Source: an uncultured Clostridium sp.
Lineage (GTDB): Bacteria > Bacillota > Clostridia > Lachnospirales > Lachnospiraceae
DNA length: 10,091 nt
Assembly (NCBI GenBank): GCA_902496665.1
Contig: CABVBU010000050.1
Coordinates: 1 to 10,091, forward strand
Reading direction: 5' to 3'
Shown here: piece by piece, positions 6,602 to 10,091 of the stretch
Numbering within the stretch: the stretch's first letter is position 1
Layout: each line of letters opens with the position of its first letter
Position numbers and translations under genes: made by a program
The notes under the pieces: generated by a model
Database searches by the model: none
Told to the model about the DNA's origin: nothing
The model's input: the letters and a program-made list of their open reading frames with translations, nothing else

Positions 6602-7387
6602 ATGCGTAATTGTGGATATGGTTTCTGGGAGAACGAGGACTGCAGAGCAGAGAGCTGCCGGGGCGGAGACGAGAGAGGACACTGGGATGGAGGCTGTGGC
6701 TGCGGCCGAGACGGAAGAGACCGCTGGGACGGAACGCAGGGCTGTGGCGGAGATGGAAGAGGTGGCTGCGGAGGAAATTGTGGCTGCGGAGGAAACAGAA
6801 GAGGCGGCTGTGGCGGAAATTGCGGAAGCGGCTGGGGATATGGCTGGAGACACGGAACCTGCTGCTGCCGGGGACCGCAGGGGCCGAGAGGCCCTCAGGG
6901 ATGCCCGGGTCCTGAAGGACCGAGAGGTCCACAGGGTTTTCCGGGATTTGACGGAGCGCCGGGAGCGACAGGTCCGATGGGACCGATGGGACCGATGGGT
7001 CCGATGGGACCGGCAGGAGCAGCGGGAGCGACAGGCCCGATGGGTCCAGTAGGACCGGCAGGAGCAGCGGGAGCGACAGGTGCGACTGGTCCGGCAGGAG
7101 CAGTGGGAGCGACAGGCCCGATGGGTCCGGTAGGACCGGCAGGAGCAGTGGGAGCGACAGGTGCGACTGGTCCACAGGGACCGCAGGGAGAAATCGGCCC
7201 GACAGGTCCGATCGGTGCAGACGGTCCGCAGGGGCCAACCGGTCCGACAGGCCCGACAGGCCCGGCAGGGACAGTGACAGCGGCCGCTCCGGTGGCAAAT
7301 GCTACAGACTCGGAGAATGTGGTGAATCAGTTTAACGAGTTGCTTGCGAACCTGAGAACGGCTGGACTTCTGGCACCAAATCCTTAA
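6602..7387 (+). CDS. Cys/Gly-rich collagen-like protein, probable spore-surface (exosporium/coat) protein
   Basis: A 261-residue protein. ATG 6602 follows AAAGGAG (6587-6593) by 8 nt. There is no signal peptide or membrane segment, unlike exported collagen-like adhesins but like spore proteins made in the mother cell. Residues 1-90 are Gly/Arg/Cys-rich with 14 Cys (GCGG and GGNCG repeats, CCC at 87-89), suited to disulfide or metal cross-linking. Residues 91-225 are 45 unbroken Gly-X-Y triplets, many with Pro in X, which should form a triple helix. Eleven have Thr in Y (seven GAT, four GPT), the type of site O-glycosylated in Bacillus BclA. Residues 226-261 end in a short amphipathic helix (NQFNELLANLRTAGLL), perhaps a trimerisation or anchoring tail. 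An 81-bp unit is tandemly duplicated at 7007-7168. The upstream glycosyltransferase probably modifies it. Confidence 0.85.
   Translation: MRNCGYGFWENEDCRAESCRGGDERGHWDGGCGCGRDGRDRWDGTQGCGGDGRGGCGGNCGCGGNRRGGCGGNCGSGWGYGWRHGTCCCRGPQGPRGPQGCPGPEGPRGPQGFPGFDGAPGATGPMGPMGPMGPMGPAGAAGATGPMGPVGPAGAAGATGATGPAGAVGATGPMGPVGPAGAVGATGATGPQGPQGEIGPTGPIGADGPQGPTGPTGPTGPAGTVTAAAPVANATDSENVVNQFNELLANLRTAGLLAPNP
7007..7168 (+). repeat. 81-bp tandem duplication in the collagen domain
   Basis: Units 7007-7087 and 7088-7168 encode nine triplets each (residues 136-162 and 163-189) and differ at 4 of 81 bases. Each unit is itself built from a five-triplet and a four-triplet half beginning GPA-GA(A/V)-GAT. Upstream, GPM is repeated four times (residues 124-135). 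Such repeats change length readily by slippage or recombination. Confidence 0.9.
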
Positions 7388-7406
7388 CGAAGGATAGATT
7401 AAAAGA

Positions 7407-7428
7407 GGAGACCGCAGATGCGGTCTCC
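7407..7428 (+). terminator. GC-rich hairpin after the collagen-like gene, possible terminator
   Basis: GGAGACCGC (7407-7415) and GCGGTCTCC (7420-7428) form a perfect 9-bp stem with an AGAT loop, 19 bases after the stop codon. The sequence after it is CTCAGG with no T-run, so termination would be weak or factor-assisted; mRNA 3'-end stabilisation is an alternative. Confidence 0.5.
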
Positions 7429-7439
7429 CTCAGGATCGA

Positions 7440-7697
7440 ATGAGATTTGTAACGATTCAGTCCGGAAGAGGCATCGTTCCTGAATGTGTATCGGCTGTGG
7501 TACAAATTGCATTGGGAGATCAAATCGCACCGGGGGCTTGCATGAAGACTGCCGGTATGGTAAAATCCTGTCTGGAAATATACAGCGCTTGTAACGGTTC
7601 GATACCTTTACAGTTGCGGGCAAAAATCTATTCCGGACCGGCTGTGCCGATGGGATTTTTGACACTGCCGGAACGCAGAAGGAGGAAAAAGTCATGA
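7440..7697 (+). CDS. Doubtful small ORF (85 aa) between the collagen-like and thioesterase genes
   Basis: An open frame of 85 codons from ATG 7440 whose TGA (7695-7697) overlaps the thioesterase start as ATGA, an arrangement typical of translational coupling. Against it: there is only a weak AGGA before the ATG, no recognisable motif or domain, and a C-terminus (ERRRRKKS) that is just the ribosome binding site of the next gene read as codons. A plausible promoter lies inside it, and the opposite strand is also open here. I do not recognise the product and consider non-coding more likely. Confidence 0.2.
   Translation: MRFVTIQSGRGIVPECVSAVVQIALGDQIAPGACMKTAGMVKSCLEIYSACNGSIPLQLRAKIYSGPAVPMGFLTLPERRRRKKS
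7538..7566 (+). promoter_or_regulatory. Candidate SigA promoter of the thioesterase gene
   Basis: TTGCAT (7538-7543), a 17-bp spacer and TAAAAT (7561-7566, 5/6), with TG at 7558-7559 giving an extended -10. The -35 is poor (3/6), which an extended -10 can offset. It implies a leader of about 120 nt. Confidence 0.4.
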
Positions 7698-8098
7698 AAG
7701 AAACATGGAACGTCCTCGACCCGGACGAGTATGTAAAACACAATCCATTTATGGGATATACAAATATGAAGATTGAAAAGATCTCCCCGGAATGCAGTGA
7801 GATCAGCATGAAGATCACCCACGGCGTGACAAACCTGATGGGCATGGTCCATGGCGGAATGCTCTATGCCCTGGCGGATGTGGTAACAGGCCTCACGGCC
7901 AGAGCCGATGGAAGAAAATATGTGACCCAGAGCGCCCATATAAACTTTATCCGAAATGTATCGGAAGGAACGGTCTATGCGAAAGGCATCCTGATCCGCC
8001 GCGGCAGGTCGATCACCATCGTCCGCAGCGAAGTGACAGATGAAAAGGGAAATCTTCTCGCTGATGTTACGGTGGATATGTTCTGCCTTGGGGAGTAG
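7694..8098 (+). CDS. PaaI-type hotdog-fold acyl-CoA thioesterase
   Basis: A 134-residue protein, the usual length of a single-hotdog thioesterase. ATG 7694 follows AAGGAGG (7679-7685) by 8 nt. These enzymes hydrolyse acyl- or aryl-CoA thioesters in the cytoplasm, often as tetramers. The family signature N-x2-G-x2-HGG-x6-D is present: N47, G50, H53-G54-G55 and D62 in TNLMGMVHGGMLYALAD. The central helix continues to about residue 70, followed by strands VTQSAHINFIRNVSEG (77-92) and SITIVRSEVTDEKGNLLADV (106-125). The substrate cannot be deduced: no CoA-pathway genes are adjacent, and flanking hairpins suggest separate transcription. A small hairpin follows the stop (TCCCT 8100-8104 with AGGGA 8110-8114) without a T-run. 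Confidence 0.9.
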   Translation: MKETWNVLDPDEYVKHNPFMGYTNMKIEKISPECSEISMKITHGVTNLMGMVHGGMLYALADVVTGLTARADGRKYVTQSAHINFIRNVSEGTVYAKGILIRRGRSITIVRSEVTDEKGNLLADVTVDMFCLGE

Positions 8099-8335
8099 CT
8101 CCCTGAAAGAGGGAAGATATGGCACAGACATTTGTGCGATTTGCGTTCGAATGGAATCCATGAAATGCTGCGCCGCATCATTAAGGCAGTGTACAAAAAA
8201 TGAAAAAACAATAAAAATCAGAGAGAAAAACAGGCCAGACAGGTCAAAATCACAAGAGATGAATTTGAGACAACTCATCCAGGCGTGTCACAGTCGAAAA
8301 ACGCCGTATTTTCAAAGAAAATTTAAGGTTTCTCC
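8099..8335 (+). other. Non-coding stretch between the thioesterase and the rpsL promoter
   Basis: It contains the small hairpin at 8100-8114, an A-rich tract (about 8196-8236), and an A/T-rich block (8308-8330) just upstream of the rpsL -35 that could act as an UP element. No gene with a credible ribosome binding site is seen on either strand. Confidence 0.5.
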
Positions 8336-8364
8336 TTGACATGCAGAAAAACTCTGTATATAAT
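8336..8364 (+). promoter_or_regulatory. Strong SigA promoter of the rpsL-rpsG-fusA operon
   Basis: TTGACA (8336-8341), exactly 17 bp, TATAAT (8359-8364): both boxes match the vegetative consensus perfectly, with an A/T-rich upstream block. The predicted start is near G8371, about 85 nt before the rpsL ATG. This strength is expected of a ribosomal protein operon and shows that it does not depend on transcription from rpoBC. Confidence 0.93.
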
Positions 8365-8367
8365 AAT

Positions 8368-8397
8368 GGGGCGTGCATCGGGTACGTCCCGTTTTTT
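8368..8397 (+). terminator. Hairpin plus T6 overlapping the rpsL transcription start (attenuator or read-through block)
   Basis: GGGGCGTGC (8368-8376) pairs with GTACGTCCC (8382-8390): 9 bp with two G-T wobbles, loop ATCGG, then G and six T (8392-8397). This is a normal intrinsic terminator shape, but it sits on the predicted start site. RNA begun near 8371 would lack the first three G and keep only a weak stem, while RNA coming from upstream would have all of it. It could therefore stop read-through without stopping the promoter's own RNA, or act as an attenuator if initiation is at 8368. Confidence 0.65.
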
Positions 8398-8455
8398 GTG
8401 CGCATAAAGGCTGATAAGCAGCAACCAACAGTCAATATCACAGGAGGTGAAAAGA

Positions 8456-8875
8456 ATGCCAACATTTAACCAGTTAGTAAGAAAAGGTAGAGAGACATCT
8501 GTAAAGAAATCTACAGCTCCGGCACTCCAGAAAGGATACAATTCCCTTCATAAGAAAGCCACAGATACATCTGCTCCGCAGAAGAGAGGTGTGTGCACAG
8601 CTGTTAAGACTGCAACTCCTAAGAAGCCGAACTCCGCTCTTAGAAAGATTGCCAGAGTACGTCTTTCCAACGGTATTGAAGTAACAAGCTATATCCCGGG
8701 TGAGGGACATAACCTTCAGGAGCACTCCGTTGTTCTGATCCGTGGTGGTCGTGTAAAGGACCTTCCGGGTACCAGATACCACATCATCAGAGGTACTCTT
8801 GATACTGCAGGCGTTGCCAACAGAAGACAGGCTCGCTCCAAGTACGGCGCAAAGAGACCGAAAGATAAAAAATAA
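8456..8875 (+). CDS. rpsL: 30S ribosomal protein S12
   Basis: 139 residues, within the range of Gram-positive S12 (slightly longer than E. coli because of a short insertion around 28-40). ATG 8456 is the start; AGGAGGTGA (8442-8450) is its ribosome binding site, and the in-frame GTG at 8447 lies inside that site. S12 lies at the decoding centre and monitors codon-anticodon pairing. PQKRGVCT (41-48) and TPKKPNSALRK (54-64) are intact, with Lys at the positions altered in streptomycin resistance, and GRVKDLPG (98-105) carries the Asp (102) that RimO methylthiolates in many bacteria. No resistance substitution is visible. It is the first gene of the str operon behind a strong promoter. A hairpin begins on its stop codon. 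Confidence 0.98.
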   Translation: MPTFNQLVRKGRETSVKKSTAPALQKGYNSLHKKATDTSAPQKRGVCTAVKTATPKKPNSALRKIARVRLSNGIEVTSYIPGEGHNLQEHSVVLIRGGRVKDLPGTRYHIIRGTLDTAGVANRRQARSKYGAKRPKDKK

Positions 8876-8944
8876 TTGCGAAGCAATTATTGCTACTCAA
8901 ACGTAGCGCAGCGGAGTTTGAGTTTCCCGTTTTAAGCAGAACGG
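8871..8944 (+). other. Three tandem hairpins at the 3' end of rpsL
   Basis: AATAATTGC/GCAATTATT (8871-8879, 8883-8891, GAA loop) overlaps the rpsL stop codon and contains GCGAAGC, known as an unusually stable mini-hairpin in single-stranded DNA. ACTCAAAC/GTTTGAGT (8895-8902, 8916-8923) follows, then CCGTTTT/AGAACGG (8927-8933, 8938-8944, one wobble). Only TTT or less follows each stem, so they are not strong terminators. They may be an RNA-processing or stability region, or an interspersed palindromic repeat of the genome. Confidence 0.6.
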
Positions 8945-8972
8945 CCAATAACTTGAACAACCGCATAGGGAT

Positions 8973-9014
8973 CACTAACAGGAATAAAGTGAATGCGAAT
9001 AACGCATATTAGTG
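8973..9014 (+). other. Structured RNA segment upstream of rpsG (possible S7 control site)
   Basis: CACTAA (8973-8978) can pair with TTAGTG (9009-9014), enclosing a second stem ATGCG/CGCAT (8993-8997, 9003-9007) with an AATAA loop and a large one-sided internal loop. In E. coli, S7 represses its operon by binding the rpsL-rpsG intercistronic RNA. The position is the same here, but no sequence similarity is claimed, so function is inference. Confidence 0.35.
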
Positions 9015-9076
9015 CCGGTGGTATTTGACCTGTGGTTGCAGGAGATAGATAGAAAACCGAGCGCGAACACATTTTA

Positions 9077-9105
9077 TGGAAACATGTGAGTACCGATGAT
9101 ATAAT
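9077..9105 (+). promoter_or_regulatory. Candidate internal promoter before rpsG
   Basis: TGGAAA (9077-9082, 4/6), 17 bp, TATAAT (9100-9105, 6/6) with TG at 9097-9098 forming an extended -10. The start near 9112 would leave only about 19 nt, just enough for the ribosome binding site of rpsG. It could supply S7 and EF-G independently of S12. Confidence 0.45.
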
Positions 9106-9130
9106 TTTTATAATTAAGGAGGGAAGTAAC

Positions 9131-9601
9131 GTGCCACGTAAAGGACATACTCAGAAAAGAGACGTATTAGCAGACCCGCTTTACAGCAACAAAGTTGTAA
9201 CCAAGCTGATCAACAACATCATGCTTGATGGTAAGAGGGGCGTTGCTCAGAAAATTGTTTACGGCGCTTTCGAAGAGGTCGCTGAGAAGACCGGTAAGGA
9301 CGCTGTAGAAGTATTCGAAGAGGCTATGAACAACATCATGCCGGTTCTCGAAGTTAAGGCAAAACGTATCGGTGGTGCAACATACCAGGTACCGATCGAG
9401 GTTAAGCCGGAGAGAAGACAGGCATTAGGCCTTCGCTGGATCACTCTCTATTCCCGTAAGAGAAGCGAGAAGACCCAGGTAGAGAGACTTGCAAACGAGA
9501 TTATGGATGCAGCTAACAACACTGGCGCATCTGTAAAGAAGAAAGAGGAAATGCATAAGATGGCTGAGGCTAACAAGGCATTTGCTCACTACAGATTCTA
9601 A
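9131..9601 (+). CDS. rpsG: 30S ribosomal protein S7
   Basis: 156 residues, the standard bacterial length. The start is GTG 9131, set by AAGGAGGG (9116-9123) 7 nt upstream and by the conserved beginning (M)PRKGHTQKRDVLADPLYSN; an in-frame GTG at 9086 lacks a site and would add 15 unrelated residues. S7 nucleates assembly of the 30S head by binding the 3' domain of 16S rRNA and contacts E-site tRNA. The signature DPLYSNKVVTKLINNIMLDG (15-34) is intact, as are the GGATYQVPIEV (81-91) hairpin and the basic C-terminus ending FAHYRF. It is separated from rpsL by a long structured spacer of 255 bases and from fusA by only 15, so it is probably co-translated with fusA. Confidence 0.98.
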   Translation: MPRKGHTQKRDVLADPLYSNKVVTKLINNIMLDGKRGVAQKIVYGAFEEVAEKTGKDAVEVFEEAMNNIMPVLEVKAKRIGGATYQVPIEVKPERRQALGLRWITLYSRKRSEKTQVERLANEIMDAANNTGASVKKKEEMHKMAEANKAFAHYRF

Positions 9602-9616
9602 TAGGAGGAAAAATCC

Positions 9617-10091
9617 TTGGCTGGAAGAGAATATCCGTTAGAGAGAACCAGAAATATCGGAATCATGGCTCATATCGATGCTGGTAAGACAACAACGACA
9701 GAGCGTATCCTTTATTACACTGGTATTAACTATAAGATCGGTGATACTCACGAAGGTACTGCTACCATGGACTGGATGGAGCAGGAGCAGGAGAGAGGTA
9801 TCACAATCACATCCGCAGCTACGACTTGCCACTGGACACTCCAGGAGCAGACAAAGCCGAAGGCTGGCGCACTTGAGCACCGTATCAATATCATCGATAC
9901 ACCAGGTCACGTAGACTTCACTGTTGAGGTTGAGCGTTCCCTCCGTGTACTTGATGGCGCTGTCGGCGTTTTCTGTGCAAAGGGTGGTGTAGAGCCGCAG
10001 TCTGAGAACGTATGGCGTCAGGCTGATACCTACAACGTACCGAGAATGGCATTCATCAACAAGATGGATATCCTTGGTGCAAACTTCTACG
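9617..10091 (+). CDS. fusA: Elongation factor G, N-terminal part (3' partial)
   Basis: 158 residues of the GTPase domain; the rest lies beyond the window. The start is TTG 9617, fixed by AGGAGG (9603-9608) 8 nt upstream and the conserved beginning (M)AGREYPLERTRNIGIMAHID; the next in-frame ATG (9665) is already inside the P-loop strand. EF-G catalyses GTP-driven translocation and, with RRF, ribosome recycling. All visible G motifs are intact: AHIDAGKTT (18-26), switch I MDWMEQEQERGITITSAATT (51-70), DTPGHVD (94-100) and NKMD (148-151). Between Trp73 and Arg89 there are 15 residues (TLQEQTKPKAGALEH) where B. subtilis EF-G has about 3. It follows rpsG with a 15-base gap in the usual str operon order. 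Confidence 0.97.
   Translation, partial: MAGREYPLERTRNIGIMAHIDAGKTTTTERILYYTGINYKIGDTHEGTATMDWMEQEQERGITITSAATTCHWTLQEQTKPKAGALEHRINIIDTPGHVDFTVEVERSLRVLDGAVGVFCAKGGVEPQSENVWRQADTYNVPRMAFINKMDILGANFY

Larger units (their letters stand above)
7388..7693 (+). other. 306-bp intergenic region before the thioesterase
   Basis: Besides the hairpin near its start and the doubtful ORF, it holds small pairings: AACGAT (from about 7450) with ATCGTT, overlapping ATTCAG with CTGAAT, which cannot both form; and GTAACGGT with ACCTTTAC around a TCGAT loop in the putative leader. I recognise no tRNA, riboswitch or mobile element in it. Confidence 0.4.

Noticed and set aside
6961..7168. CRISPR-like or minisatellite array
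   Set aside because: The repeats are in-frame collagen triplets without unique spacers.
6600..7298. Long open frames on both strands over the collagen-like gene
   Set aside because: Regular GGN-CCN-type codons avoid stops in all frames; the frame at 6602 has the ribosome binding site and the perfect Gly-X-Y pattern.
7388..7693. tRNA, T-box or riboswitch before the thioesterase
   Set aside because: No cloverleaf, no T-box sequence and no known aptamer core could be recognised.

Overview
The window most likely comes from a Gram-positive anaerobe of the Lachnospiraceae (Clostridia). Four things point there: RpoC lacks the long trigger-loop insertion of proteobacteria; ribosome binding sites are strong (AGGAGG type); a secreted protein carries the Trp/Gly/Asp-rich cell-wall-binding repeats (NGWYWIDG, CYYFGNSGYL) typical of that family; and S12, S7 and EF-G are Firmicutes-like. 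This is a judgement from sequence features, not a database match.

Layout, all genes on the + strand: 1-2377 is the 3' two thirds of rpoC. Bases 2378-8335 hold five genes that are not part of the transcription/translation machinery: a cation diffusion facilitator with Mn-type metal ligands and a doubled cytoplasmic domain (2637-3806); a secreted cell-wall-binding protein with a lipoprotein-like beta domain (4046-5116); a family 2 glycosyltransferase with a TPR-like tail (5378-6475); a Cys/Gly-rich collagen-like protein with 45 uninterrupted Gly-X-Y triplets (6602-7387); and a PaaI-type hotdog thioesterase (7694-8098). The str operon then begins from its own near-perfect promoter (TTGACA-17-TATAAT): rpsL (8456-8875), rpsG (9131-9601, GTG start) and the 5' end of fusA (9617 to the window end, TTG start).

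The cargo genes look like several separate transcription units. Clear intrinsic terminators follow the transporter and the secreted protein, hairpins without good U-tracts follow rpoC and the collagen gene, and candidate promoters precede most genes.

The most interesting part is 5300-7400. The glycosyltransferase and the collagen-like gene each have the same element upstream, TAGCAG-N14-CATAnATTA, whose downstream half fits the -10 of mother-cell sporulation sigma factors (SigK/SigE type). With the absence of a signal peptide, the cysteine-rich head and 11 Gly-X-Thr triplets, this suggests a spore-surface glycoprotein and the enzyme that decorates it, comparable in idea to the sgtA-bclA3 pair of Clostridioides difficile. 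A second notable feature is an intrinsic-terminator-like hairpin overlapping the predicted rpsL start site: read-through RNA could fold it fully, while RNA started at the promoter could not.
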